Below, in pieces: positions 44,840 through 53,018 of a DNA stretch of 64,000 nt. How positions within the stretch are numbered: position 1 is the stretch's first letter; every line of letters begins with the position of its first letter. A program made the translations under genes and the position numbers. Below the pieces are notes generated by a model. That model ran no database searches and was not told the DNA's origin. It was given only the letters and a program-made list of their open reading frames with translations. The stretch spans positions 1-64,000 of the forward strand of contig CABYOB010000003.1 of assembly GCA_902520385.1 (NCBI GenBank), given 5' to 3'. This DNA is from an uncultured Bacteroidota bacterium. Lineage in GTDB: Bacteria > Bacteroidota > Bacteroidia > Flavobacteriales > TMED113.

Positions 44840-46125
44840 AAAATCTATATATCCTATTATTCATTTTACCATTGATTGGGCTTGGACAAGGATGGGAACA
44901 GACCTTTGGAGGGACCGAACTTGATGTTGGCAGATCTGTTCAACAAACAACAGACGGAGGATATATCATTTTTGGATATTCAAATAATTTTGGAATGGGT
45001 TATCCAGATTTTTATTTAATTAAAACATATGAAGATGGAGAAGAAGAATGGTTCCAAATCTATGAAGAGGGATTTAATGGTTACTCAGTACAACAAACAA
45101 CAGACGGAGGATACATCATTTTTGGAGAAACATATACTTTTGATGGTGACAATACTTTTGATTTTTATTTAATTAAAACAGATGGAATTGGAGAAGAAGA
45201 ATGGTCTCAGGATTATGGTTTTTCGGGGATACATGATTTTGGTAGATCTGTCCAACAAACCACTGATGGGGGATACATTCTTTGTGGAACTACAAAAGGT
45301 GTTTTTGATAATAATGAATGGGAAGATTCGGAGATATATTTAATAAAGACGAATGGTAGTGGAGAAGAAGAATGGTCTCAAACTTTTGAAGGATATGGGA
45401 ATGGAGAGGAAGCTCAACAAACAACAGATGGAGGATATATCATTACAGGGTTTTGTGGGAACCTTAACAATCGTGATGTTTGTCTAATCAAAACAGACCA
45501 AAATGGGGATGAACAGTGGTCACAAACATTTGGAGGAGAAGAAGATGACATTGGTTGGTCAACTCAACAAACCACTGATGGGGGGTATATTATTACAGGA
45601 ACCACAACTTCTTTTGGAAATGGAAATGATGATGTATATCTAATCAAAACAGACGTAAATGGGGATGAAGAATGGTCACAAACATTTGGTGGAATATTTC
45701 CAGAGGGAGGCTATTCAGTCCAACAAACCTTGGATGGAGGATATATTATAACTGGAATGACAACGGATGAAAATGAAAACAGAGATGTATATTTAATCAA
45801 AACATATGAAAATGGAGATGAAGAATGGTCACAAACATTTGGTGAATCTAGTAATAATGATCTAGGTTATTCAGTCCAACAAACTTTGGATGAAGGATAT
45901 ATAATTACAGGATATACACAAGAAGGAGACACAGATGTCTATTTAATAAAAACAGACGAACAAGGAAACGTAACATCAACTATCGAACTACCAACCCCAT
46001 CATCAAAAAGGGAATTGATAAAAACAACCAACATTCTAGGACAAGAAAACACAACCATTAAAAATCAACCATTAATAGAAATATATGATGATGGTTCGAC
46101 CGAAAAAAAGATAGTGTTAGAATAG
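44836..46125 (+). CDS. Secreted seven-repeat protein with compact C-terminal tail
   Basis: A 429-residue protein starting at GTG 44836, overlapping the DUF2892 stop by 4 bases. After a signal peptide (to residue about 18) come seven units of about 50 residues built on SVQQTTDGGYIITG, DVYLIKTD.NG.EEWSQTFGG. This is a beta-propeller-like pattern of the kind seen in delta-60-type repeats. The repeats are also near-identical in DNA, suggesting recent expansion. The end is the compact tail: LIKTTNILGQE ... IEIYDDGSTEKKIVLE. Probably surface exposed; function unknown. Confidence 0.85.
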   Translation: MKNLYILLFILPLIGLGQGWEQTFGGTELDVGRSVQQTTDGGYIIFGYSNNFGMGYPDFYLIKTYEDGEEEWFQIYEEGFNGYSVQQTTDGGYIIFGETYTFDGDNTFDFYLIKTDGIGEEEWSQDYGFSGIHDFGRSVQQTTDGGYILCGTTKGVFDNNEWEDSEIYLIKTNGSGEEEWSQTFEGYGNGEEAQQTTDGGYIITGFCGNLNNRDVCLIKTDQNGDEQWSQTFGGEEDDIGWSTQQTTDGGYIITGTTTSFGNGNDDVYLIKTDVNGDEEWSQTFGGIFPEGGYSVQQTLDGGYIITGMTTDENENRDVYLIKTYENGDEEWSQTFGESSNNDLGYSVQQTLDEGYIITGYTQEGDTDVYLIKTDEQGNVTSTIELPTPSSKRELIKTTNILGQENTTIKNQPLIEIYDDGSTEKKIVLE

Positions 46126-46171
46126 GTGTCAACCTAGAATTCCTTACTTACTCAGTTTATCATTACTTAAT

Positions 46172-46202
46172 TTTTTACGAAGTATAATGTTGTTAATTGA
46201 TA
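46172..46202 (+). repeat. 31-bp direct repeat, right copy
   Basis: Partner of 44570-44600 (28 of 31 identical). No -7 box follows this copy at the distance seen on the left side. Confidence 0.75.
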
Positions 46203-46247
46203 ATGTGAATGATAAAATTATTTCGTTGGGTTTATTTTGAAGAAAGT

Positions 46248-46427
46248 TTAATTCGACTGACTATCTAAGAACAGCAACTCTTCTGGTGTTAAAGACCCCA
46301 TCCCATTTTCTGATATTTTATCTAAAATTAAATCTAGATTCAGTTCTTCTTTCTTAATTTCCGGACTAGATTTAGACATTTGATTAAATACTCTTTTTGA
46401 CCAATTTTTAAAAAATTCATTTTCCAT
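46248..46427 (-). CDS. Small protein resembling the C-terminal tail of Bacteroidota rhomboid proteins
   Basis: A 59-residue reading frame starting MENEFFKNWSKRVFNQ. The second half, LDLILDKISENGMGSLTPEE, matches the pattern LDxILDKIS..G..SLT.EE..FL. I know this from the cytosolic tail of Bacteroidota rhomboid-family proteins (DUF6576-like). Here no membrane part is present, so it is a stand-alone version or a remnant. It fills most of the gap between the repeat protein and the thioredoxin-like gene. Confidence 0.65.
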   Translation of the reverse strand: MENEFFKNWSKRVFNQMSKSSPEIKKEELNLDLILDKISENGMGSLTPEELLFLDSQSN

Positions 46428-46482
46428 ATTAATAGACTTTAATTATCAAATAATATACACTAAACGAAAAATAATTTATTTA

Positions 46483-46725
46483 TCAAAGCTTTCTCTTTAA
46501 AACAGATAGAATTTTTTTTTCACTTGTCCCCCCCCAACTTTCTAAAACTGCATTATTTTCATATAAATAAAAAAATGGATAATAAGGTGGTTGTAATTTT
46601 TTGGGCATTCCCTCTCCCATGATTGTTCTAAAACCTAAAGAATAATTTTGAGCAATTTTTTTTACAGTTGGCTCAAACTCTTTGCAGGGCATACACCCTT
46701 TTTTTTTAATCATAACTATTTCCAT
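46483..46725 (-). CDS. Thioredoxin/glutaredoxin-like small protein
   Basis: An 80-residue cytosolic protein with a CxxC active site in KKGCMPCKEFEPTVKK and a cis-Pro candidate in PPYYPFFYLYEN. It is shorter than normal thioredoxin. It lies 7 bases downstream of a compact-tail protein on the same strand. Redox partner unknown. Confidence 0.75.
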   Translation of the reverse strand: MEIVMIKKKGCMPCKEFEPTVKKIAQNYSLGFRTIMGEGMPKKLQPPYYPFFYLYENNAVLESWGGTSEKKILSVLKRKL

Positions 46726-46732
46726 ATTTTAA

Positions 46733-47218
46733 CTATTCAAAAATGTTATACTTTTTTAAAACGGTACCATCATTATAAAGCTCAAAGTGTAGACCTTTAG
46801 TGATATTATCTTTACCAAGAATGTCTATTTTTTTAATCAATTTGGGCTGGATGTTGTTAATATATATAATGTTTAAAAAGGGCTCACATGAACATTGACA
46901 AACATCAGATAGGTTTACATCAAGGTACCCAAATGGAGTTAAATCAGTATTACAATCTAAGGGAATATCAAATGGAAGAAAAGCTGAAAGGATACCCGAT
47001 TCTAATGTGGGAATTAGTTCTTGACACCCTAATAAATCCTCTATAAGAGAGGCATCTCCAAAAATTGAAACTATATCAATTAAAGTTTCATCTAAATCTT
47101 GACAACCAACAGCGCTGTTTAAATTAAGATTAATGTCATTGAATTTAGCATTATTGTTTTTATTGTTTTGTGCTATTATTATGATGGGTAGTAAAATAAG
47201 GAATATAATTTTTTTCAT
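46733..47218 (-). CDS. Small secreted protein with compact C-terminal tail
   Basis: A 161-residue protein with signal peptide MKKIIFLILLPIIIIAQ. The middle part has six cysteines (for example GCQDLDETL, GCQELIPTL, VCQCSCEPFL) and no recognised domain. It ends in LIKKIDILGKD ... FELYNDGTVLKKYNIFE, the shared compact tail. It is 3 bases downstream of the lipoprotein gene on the same strand. Confidence 0.75.
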   Translation of the reverse strand: MKKIIFLILLPIIIIAQNNKNNNAKFNDINLNLNSAVGCQDLDETLIDIVSIFGDASLIEDLLGCQELIPTLESGILSAFLPFDIPLDCNTDLTPFGYLDVNLSDVCQCSCEPFLNIIYINNIQPKLIKKIDILGKDNITKGLHFELYNDGTVLKKYNIFE

Positions 47219-47221
47219 TTT

Positions 47222-47557
47222 TTATCTTTTATATAAAGTGTTCCCAATTTTTAATGTTTTGCAGTCTATTATTTGAATAGTTTGATTGGGAATATTTGTG
47301 TTAGAGGTATTTTTAGTGTAAGTAAGTTCTATTTTTTGCTCACCAATATTTTTCCATGTGCCCCAAGCGCTAATTCCTCCGAATAAAGTAGTACTATAAT
47401 TAAATGATTTATCAGAAGAAAATTTCCAAGCCATCTTTGGAGTCTCACAATTTGGAACACACCAATCAAAACCAACTAAACAACTATCAGTTTTTTGATT
47501 TTCATTATTACAAGAAAAAAATACAGTAATCACAATTATTGAAATAAACTTTCTCAT
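47222..47557 (-). CDS. Small lipoprotein, lipocalin-like length
   Basis: A 111-residue lipoprotein from the ATG at 47557 (MRKFISIIVITVFFSCNN); an upstream ATG would misplace the signal peptide. The mature part is beta-rich, with AWGTWKNIGEQKIELTYT near the middle, reminiscent of small lipocalin-type proteins in which W-x-W begins a barrel. The family is not recognised with confidence. Confidence 0.7.
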   Translation of the reverse strand: MRKFISIIVITVFFSCNNENQKTDSCLVGFDWCVPNCETPKMAWKFSSDKSFNYSTTLFGGISAWGTWKNIGEQKIELTYTKNTSNTNIPNQTIQIIDCKTLKIGNTLYKR

Positions 47558-47625
47558 TCTAATTTTTTTTGAGTTAATCAAATATAACAGTTTTCTGTTT
47601 TTCAAAAAAAACAAATTGTAATTAG

Positions 47626-47653
47626 TTGGATTATTTTATTACACGTATTTTTG
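47626..47653 (+). promoter_or_regulatory. Promoter of the SRPBCC gene
   Basis: TTG at 47626-47628, 17 bases, then a perfect -7 box TATTTTTG (47646-47653), four bases before the ATG at 47658. Confidence 0.5.
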
Positions 47654-47657
47654 CATT

Positions 47658-48116
47658 ATGATTCATCAAATAAAAAAAGAGCAGTTTTTAAACGCAAGCA
47701 TAGAAGATGTTTGGGATTTTGTTTCATCCCCTAAAAATTTAAAGAAAATAACACCAGATTATATGAATTTTGTTATTAAATCTAAAAATCGTGAAGAAAA
47801 AATTTATCCTGGGATGATTATTTGCTATAAGGTTTCACCACTATTAAAAATACCAACTAGCTGGGTAACAGAAATAACACATGTTGAAAAAAATAAACTT
47901 TTTGTTGATGAACAGAGAGTTGGTCCATATAAAATATGGCACCACGAACATTTATTTAAGCAAGAAGAAAAAGGAGTTTTAATGATAGATATAATCTCTT
48001 ATAAATTACCATTTGGAATCTTGGGCAGATTAGTTAATTATTTTTTCATTAATAAAAAGATAAACAAGATTTTTAATTATCGATATGACAGAATGAAAGA
48101 AATTTTTAACACTTAA
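47658..48116 (+). CDS. SRPBCC family protein
   Basis: A 152-residue START/Bet v1-like fold protein. It has HQIKKEQFLNASIEDVWDFV at the start, PGMIICYKVSPLLKIPTSWV and the HEHLFKQEEKGVLMIDIISY strand region, typical of the YfbM/CPBP-like cyclase-dehydrase subgroup. It binds a hydrophobic ligand; the identity is not known. It is followed after 11 bases by a SOUL protein gene. Confidence 0.82.
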   Translation: MIHQIKKEQFLNASIEDVWDFVSSPKNLKKITPDYMNFVIKSKNREEKIYPGMIICYKVSPLLKIPTSWVTEITHVEKNKLFVDEQRVGPYKIWHHEHLFKQEEKGVLMIDIISYKLPFGILGRLVNYFFINKKINKIFNYRYDRMKEIFNT

Positions 48117-48127
48117 ATTTAGCAACT

Positions 48128-48709
48128 ATGAGCTTGAAAAATGGAAAATACCTATTTGCAACAATATTATTAATTATGTTTCTATTTAGTTCGTTATTTA
48201 CAACATCTCAAAATTTAGATAATACATATCACGTATTAAAAAAAATAGAAGATGTTGAAATTAGGGAGTATTCTCCTTTATTATATGCAAGTTATTTAAA
48301 CGAAGATGGTGAGAATAATCAGAATTCTTCATTTCGGGTTTTAGCTGACTATATTTTCGGATCTAATAATAAAAAAGAAAAAATAGAAATGACATCACCA
48401 GTCATAATAAAATTACATAATGATAGGGAAATGTTATTTAGGATGCCAAAAAAGTATGATAAAAAAAATTTACCAGAGCCTACAAACTCGGACATAAAAA
48501 TTGTTAAAAGTAATAAAATGAGAAGGGCTACAATTAGATTTTCAGGATATACTAACAAGCAAAAGGAGTTAAAAATGGCAAAACTTCTAAAGAAAACTTT
48601 AGATAAAAATAATATTAAACATACAAATAAATTTGAGCTGTTTGTTTATGACCCTCCTTATAAACCATTTAATAGAAGAAATGAAATTTCTGTAGAGATT
48701 GTTAATTAA
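48128..48709 (+). CDS. SOUL-family heme-binding protein
   Basis: A 193-residue protein with an N-terminal membrane/signal segment, then the SOUL domain: VEIREYSPLLYAS, FRVLADYIFGSNNKKEKIEMT, and the C-terminal YDPPYKPFNRRNEISVEI. SOUL proteins bind heme or porphyrin. The likely location is periplasmic. Confidence 0.88.
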   Translation: MSLKNGKYLFATILLIMFLFSSLFTTSQNLDNTYHVLKKIEDVEIREYSPLLYASYLNEDGENNQNSSFRVLADYIFGSNNKKEKIEMTSPVIIKLHNDREMLFRMPKKYDKKNLPEPTNSDIKIVKSNKMRRATIRFSGYTNKQKELKMAKLLKKTLDKNNIKHTNKFELFVYDPPYKPFNRRNEISVEIVN

Positions 48710-48885
48710 ATTAATTTTTTAGAAGTTATTAGCTTTTGTAATTTTAGCTTCAGTTTACTTAATTTTATTTTTCTCCACCATATTTTATTTTCATCTCCTT
48801 GATTAGTGGCCCGATGAATCTTTTTATTTAGTTTGTTAATTTTTTTACTTAAGTACGCTTCGTCAATTTCTTTCATAGATATCAT
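48706..48885 (-). CDS. Small highly basic protein, unknown
   Basis: A 59-residue frame rich in Lys and Ile (KEIDEAYLSKKINKLNKK ... WWRKIKLSKLKLKLQKL). It overlaps the convergent SOUL gene by 4 bases. It is probably helical or a coiled coil. No family recognised. It may be a real microprotein or a chance frame in AT-rich DNA. Confidence 0.4.
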   Translation of the reverse strand: MISMKEIDEAYLSKKINKLNKKIHRATNQGDENKIWWRKIKLSKLKLKLQKLITSKKLI

Positions 48886-48991
48886 TTATATTAACTATAA
48901 TACAACGTTATATAATTAATAATATTATAATTTTTTAATTACTTAATGTATTTAGAGTTCATATCATTAAAGAAAAATTTTATATTTAAAC

Positions 48992-49450
48992 ATGACTCTC
49001 AAATTACCAAATATGACAAATAAATCAAGCGTTATTTTTTATAAAAATGGCTCTAAAAAGCCTATGACCATGCCTTATTTTGAAGAGGGTGTTTCGGCGG
49101 GATTTCCTTCCCCTGCAGAAAACTTTATGGAGGGAGAGATAGATTTAAATAATATTTTGATTACTAATCCCACCTCTACTTACTATGTTCGAGTTTTTGG
49201 TGATAGTATGAAGGATATAGGAATTATGAGCGGAGATTTGCTAATAGTAGATAGGTCTTTAGAAATCACAAATAATTGTATAGTTGTAGCTTATATTGAC
49301 GGAGAGTTTACTGTTAAGCGTATTAAAAAATCAAAAGACAAAATATTTTTAATAGCAGAAAATGAAATGTATAGAGACATAGAAATTACTAAAGAAATGA
49401 AATTCAATTTATTTGGAGTTGTTATTCATGCAATACATCACTTTGTATGA
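48992..49450 (+). CDS. umuD: UmuD-type S24 peptidase
   Basis: A 152-residue LexA-like protein of error-prone repair. The self-cleavage site is Ala36-Gly37 in VSAGFPSP, catalytic Ser72 is in GDSM, and Lys109 is in FTVKRI. RecA-stimulated cleavage would give UmuD', the partner of UmuC. A -7-like TATATTTA (48981-48988) stands 3 bases before the annotated ATG, so either the transcript is leaderless or translation begins at Met8. It overlaps umuC by 4 bases. Confidence 0.94.
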   Translation: MTLKLPNMTNKSSVIFYKNGSKKPMTMPYFEEGVSAGFPSPAENFMEGEIDLNNILITNPTSTYYVRVFGDSMKDIGIMSGDLLIVDRSLEITNNCIVVAYIDGEFTVKRIKKSKDKIFLIAENEMYRDIEITKEMKFNLFGVVIHAIHHFV

Positions 49451-50694
49451 TAGGGTTAGCAGATTGCAATAATTTTTATGCTTCTTGTGAAAGAATATTT
49501 CATCCAGAGATAAATAATAAACCAGTTTTAGTATTATCTAATAATGATGGATGCGTCATCGCAAGAAGCGATGAATCAAAGGCCTTAGGTATAAAAATGG
49601 GAGAGCCAGTTTTTAAAATTAAAGGATTAATTAAAGAAAATAAGATTAATGTTTTTTCAAGTAACTTTCCTTTGTATGGAGATTTATCTCGTCGTGTTAT
49701 GAGAACCTTGCAATCAGAATTAAAGGCAATAGAAATTTATTCCATAGATGAGGCATTTTTAGATTTTTCAGATTACCTAAGTTTAGAAAGGGTTTTAAGT
49801 ATAAGAAAAAAAGTTCAAAAATGGACAGGCATACCAATCTCTATTGGGGTGGCGCCTAACAAAACTTTAGCTAAAGTGGCCAATCATATAGCTAAAAAAG
49901 AACAAAGAGGTGTTTTTATATTAGATAATAAGTTGTTAATTAAAAAAGTTTTAAATGATTTTCCAGTTGAGTCTTTATGGGGAATAGGAAGGAAATATGC
50001 TAGAAGATTAAAAGTAATGAATATAAAAACAGCATTAGAGCTTAGAGATGCTAACCCTGTGTGGTTAAGGAAATGTTTTTCAATCAACACAATTAAATTA
50101 CAAAATGAATTAAAAGGTGCATTAATGTATAATTTGAATAATTTTAAAACAACAAAAAAAAGTATTTGCACCTCACAATCTTTCGGTAGAGAAATAAAAG
50201 ATTTTAATAATTTACATGAGGCAATTAGTAATTTTGCAAGTAATTCCGCACTTAAGCTTAGAAGAGAAAATAGCTACTGTTCTAAAATTTCTGTTTTTTT
50301 AATGACAAATCGTTTTAATTTAGATGTTAAGCAATATAATCCAAGTATTACTCTTGCTTTTGACACGCCTACTAATGATAGTATGGAAATAATTAATAAG
50401 TCAAAAGAGGCATTAAAGTTAATTTATAGTCATAAATTCAGTTATAAAAAAGCAGGTGTAGTTCTTCATGCTAATACTAAAAACAAACAGATTCAAATGT
50501 CTTTTTTTGATAATATTAATAGAGTAAAAAGAAATAAACTAATGGAGTCTATTGATAGTTTAAATTTAACACTAGGGAAAAATAAAATTCGTTTTGCTTC
50601 ACAGGGTTTTAATGAAAAATGGCAATCAAAAAGACAGAAACTTTCTCCTAGCTATACTACTAAATATGACGAGATCTTAACAATTAAAATTTAA
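49447..50694 (+). CDS. umuC: UmuC-type Y-family DNA polymerase
   Basis: A 415-residue translesion polymerase (Pol V catalytic subunit). Palm residues are in IGLADCNNFYASCERIF and EIYSIDEAFLDFS, and there is GIPISIGVAPNKTLAKVAN plus an HhH region (VESLWGIGRKYARRL). The C-terminal little-finger and UmuC tail domains are present. It is coupled to umuD, so the operon is a normal umuDC. Confidence 0.96.
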   Translation: MIGLADCNNFYASCERIFHPEINNKPVLVLSNNDGCVIARSDESKALGIKMGEPVFKIKGLIKENKINVFSSNFPLYGDLSRRVMRTLQSELKAIEIYSIDEAFLDFSDYLSLERVLSIRKKVQKWTGIPISIGVAPNKTLAKVANHIAKKEQRGVFILDNKLLIKKVLNDFPVESLWGIGRKYARRLKVMNIKTALELRDANPVWLRKCFSINTIKLQNELKGALMYNLNNFKTTKKSICTSQSFGREIKDFNNLHEAISNFASNSALKLRRENSYCSKISVFLMTNRFNLDVKQYNPSITLAFDTPTNDSMEIINKSKEALKLIYSHKFSYKKAGVVLHANTKNKQIQMSFFDNINRVKRNKLMESIDSLNLTLGKNKIRFASQGFNEKWQSKRQKLSPSYTTKYDEILTIKI

Positions 50695-50699
50695 TTTTT

Positions 50700-51308
50700 A
50701 TGAAGAAAGAAATTTTTTTAGACACAAAAGAATTAGAAAACATGGAAAGAGTTAAAAGGCTTAAACTTATTAATTCGGTGTCTGGTGTAAAAAGTGCAAA
50801 TTTGATAGGAACTAAATCTAAAAATGGTGTTAGCAATTTATGTATTGTGAGCTCAGTAACACATATTGGAAGTAACCCGCCGTTTATTGGGTTTATATGT
50901 CGACCAAACAACAAAGTAAAAAGAGATACATTTAATAATCTATTAGAAAATCCATACTTCACTATTAATAGCGTAGAGCAATCAAAAATTGATAATGCTC
51001 ATCAAACTTCAGGTAAATACAGTCAAGAAGTCTCAGAGTTTGAAGAGTGTAATTTAAAAGAAGTTTATTTTAAAAATTTCCCAATCCCATTTGTTTTAAC
51101 AAGTAGAATAAAAATAGGTTTAAAGTTAAAACAAAAAAAGAAGTTAGTAAATGGAACATATTTCATTGTAGGAAAAATAGAATTATTAGTTTTTCCTAAT
51201 TCTAATTTTGAAAAAACAATGGACAATAGTGTGGGTGTTGTTGGTTTGAATACGTATTATTCAATTAAAAAGATTAAAGAATTAGATTACGTAAGAATAA
51301 AAAAATAA
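50700..51308 (+). CDS. Flavin reductase-like FMN-binding split-barrel protein
   Basis: A 202-residue protein of the flavin reductase family. It has GVKSANLIGTKSKNGVSNLC, NPPFIGFICRP, YFTINSVEQ and the HQTSGKYSQEVSEFEECN loop. It starts 5 bases after umuC, possibly as read-through. It may bind FMN and reduce a small molecule; the substrate is unknown. Confidence 0.85.
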   Translation: MKKEIFLDTKELENMERVKRLKLINSVSGVKSANLIGTKSKNGVSNLCIVSSVTHIGSNPPFIGFICRPNNKVKRDTFNNLLENPYFTINSVEQSKIDNAHQTSGKYSQEVSEFEECNLKEVYFKNFPIPFVLTSRIKIGLKLKQKKKLVNGTYFIVGKIELLVFPNSNFEKTMDNSVGVVGLNTYYSIKKIKELDYVRIKK

Positions 51309-51352
51309 ATTTATTTGTTATTTATATTTAAAAATCAAAAGATAAGTCATTT

Positions 51353-51757
51353 ATGAAAAATTTAATACAAGTATTCACTGGTTGTCTTCTTTTCTTGTCA
51401 TTGGGGTGTGATCAAGATGAAGAAAATCATAGTCATAATGAAAATGAAATAATAACTCATACTATATTCGCGGGTAATTTTTATTATGATCCTCCAAACA
51501 TCACAATTAATCAAGGTGAAGAAATTAGATGGATAAACGATGGAGGGCTACATGATGTTAATGCAGAAATTAATTCGCTTACTAATACCCCTTTTGATAA
51601 TCCAGAAGTGTTTAATTCAGCTTCAACCTCTGTTGTGGGTGCGGAAATATATAGACATATATTTAACATACCAGGTTTTTACAATTACGATTGTTCAGTT
51701 GGAGGTCATGCATTGAATGGTATGGTTGGGACAATTACTGTGTTAACCTTAGAATAA
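51353..51757 (+). CDS. Plastocyanin-like copper lipoprotein
   Basis: A 134-residue lipoprotein (lipobox LSLGC, lipid Cys19). The cupredoxin ligands of a type 1 copper site are all present: His67 in GGLHDVN, Cys114 in YDCSVGGH, His119 and Met124. A His-rich segment (ENHSHNENE) follows the lipid anchor. It should carry electrons in the periplasm or at the outer membrane. Confidence 0.9.
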   Translation: MKNLIQVFTGCLLFLSLGCDQDEENHSHNENEIITHTIFAGNFYYDPPNITINQGEEIRWINDGGLHDVNAEINSLTNTPFDNPEVFNSASTSVVGAEIYRHIFNIPGFYNYDCSVGGHALNGMVGTITVLTLE

Positions 51758-51789
51758 AGCGTATGTTAGTAAGAATAAAAAATTAAAAT

Positions 51790-51927
51790 ATGAGATTTAT
51801 TAATTGGCATAAGAAGATGGGTGAAAAACGCATGTTGAAATATGGTTTAGATTGGTATTCAGTAGCATGGATTTCTTGGATTAAAGGTCTAATTTCGGGA
51901 ATAGTTATTTATCATTTTTTTATTTAG
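51790..51927 (+). CDS. Small single-span membrane protein
   Basis: A 45-residue frame, MRFINWHKKMGEKRMLKYG, then DWYSVAWISWIKGLISGIVI and a hydrophobic end. It fits the gap between the plastocyanin and the next lipoprotein with 32- and 4-base spacings and the same strand, which favours a real gene. A basic cytosolic head and one membrane helix are predicted. Function unknown. Confidence 0.6.
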   Translation: MRFINWHKKMGEKRMLKYGLDWYSVAWISWIKGLISGIVIYHFFI

Positions 51928-51931
51928 CATA

Positions 51932-52336
51932 ATGAAAAAAGTATTACTTATTATACCATTATTATTAGGCTGTTCTCAAGAAAAATTAGATAGTTGTAAT
52001 GCTGAAAATTATTTTGCTTCTATTAATGAAAATTTTAATTCCGGCTATATAAATTATCAAAGAGAGATTTACACAACACTTTCAGAAGAAGAGATGGATT
52101 CTGTTTTTAATAACACAACAATTAGTTGTAAAGAAATTTTATCTCAATTTTTTTATTGTAATATTTGCTTTAATCATGACACAAATTATTTAATTTCTTA
52201 TAGTGGAAAAAGATATGAGATTAATAATGCTGATGATTCAAATACGTTTACTAGTAACTTAATTAGTTTAATTAGTTCTATGCGAATTGGCTCAGAGGAG
52301 TATCAGGTTTTTTTAAATTCAGTTAAATTAAACTAA
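51932..52336 (+). CDS. Small lipoprotein, unknown
   Basis: A 134-residue lipoprotein (lipobox PLLLGC). The mature part has cysteines in DSCNAEN, ISCKEIL and FFYCNICF. No known domain is recognised. It is one base upstream of the thyroglobulin-domain gene, so they are co-transcribed. Confidence 0.75.
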   Translation: MKKVLLIIPLLLGCSQEKLDSCNAENYFASINENFNSGYINYQREIYTTLSEEEMDSVFNNTTISCKEILSQFFYCNICFNHDTNYLISYSGKRYEINNADDSNTFTSNLISLISSMRIGSEEYQVFLNSVKLN

Positions 52337-52337
52337 C

Positions 52338-53018
52338 ATGAAACAGATATTATATATAATTATCACACCATTTTTAGTGTTTAGTCAAACACCTTGTTTA
52401 GACGCTGTAGCAAATGCTACTGGGGCGATTGGAGAATATATTCCTCAATGCGAAGAAGATGGTTCTTATTCGTTATTGCAATGTTGGTCAAGTACGGGTT
52501 ATTGTTGGTGTGTAGATGAAAATGGGGTAGAAATACCAGGTAGTTCTATGGGGCCCGGAGAGGGGATACCTAATTGCTACGATTCAATATTTTGTTCTCA
52601 ATTAAATGTGACGGATATAGATATTGATACTTTAAATATGATAATCGATATTGCAATCTTTGATGGAAATAATGGTGCACCATATCCATATGTAGCTTAT
52701 ACTATAGACAATATGGGAGACACTATACAAACTGGAAACATGAATTCATTTGGAAATCTAGGACAGGACACCTCATGGTACATGTATCCATTAAATTCTT
52801 TACCAACATACCCATTAAATATTTATTATGTATATGGCATGAATGCAGATACTTGCATGCTATCATATGATCTTCCGGTCACAACTATTAATGAAAATGT
52901 TATTAAAAAAAAATTACTTAAAATTATTAATATTTCAGGTCAAGAAAATCAAAATAGAAGAGGTTTAAAATTACTAATCTATGATGATGGGACCGTTAAA
53001 AAAAAATATAAACTATGA
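52338..53018 (+). CDS. Secreted thyroglobulin type-1 domain protein with compact C-terminal tail
   Basis: A 226-residue protein with signal peptide MKQILYIIITPFLVFSQ. Residues 20-80 form a thyroglobulin type-1 domain with all six cysteines (20, 38, 49, 56, 58, 80) and the hallmark CWCV core in STGYCWCVDENG, plus IPQCEEDGSYSLLQC. In animals such domains often inhibit papain-type cysteine proteases. A beta-rich middle follows, then the compact tail LLKIINISGQE ... LLIYDDGTVKKKYKL. Bacterial examples are uncommon and the role here is unknown. Confidence 0.85.
   Translation: MKQILYIIITPFLVFSQTPCLDAVANATGAIGEYIPQCEEDGSYSLLQCWSSTGYCWCVDENGVEIPGSSMGPGEGIPNCYDSIFCSQLNVTDIDIDTLNMIIDIAIFDGNNGAPYPYVAYTIDNMGDTIQTGNMNSFGNLGQDTSWYMYPLNSLPTYPLNIYYVYGMNADTCMLSYDLPVTTINENVIKKKLLKIINISGQENQNRRGLKLLIYDDGTVKKKYKL

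Noticed and set aside
46126..46247. Further gene between the seven-repeat protein and the rhomboid-tail-like frame
   Set aside because: No frame of useful length; it holds only the right copy of the 31-bp repeat.
48900..48991. LexA/SOS box before umuD
   Set aside because: No palindromic operator stands out; only AT-rich DNA and a -7-like box are seen.
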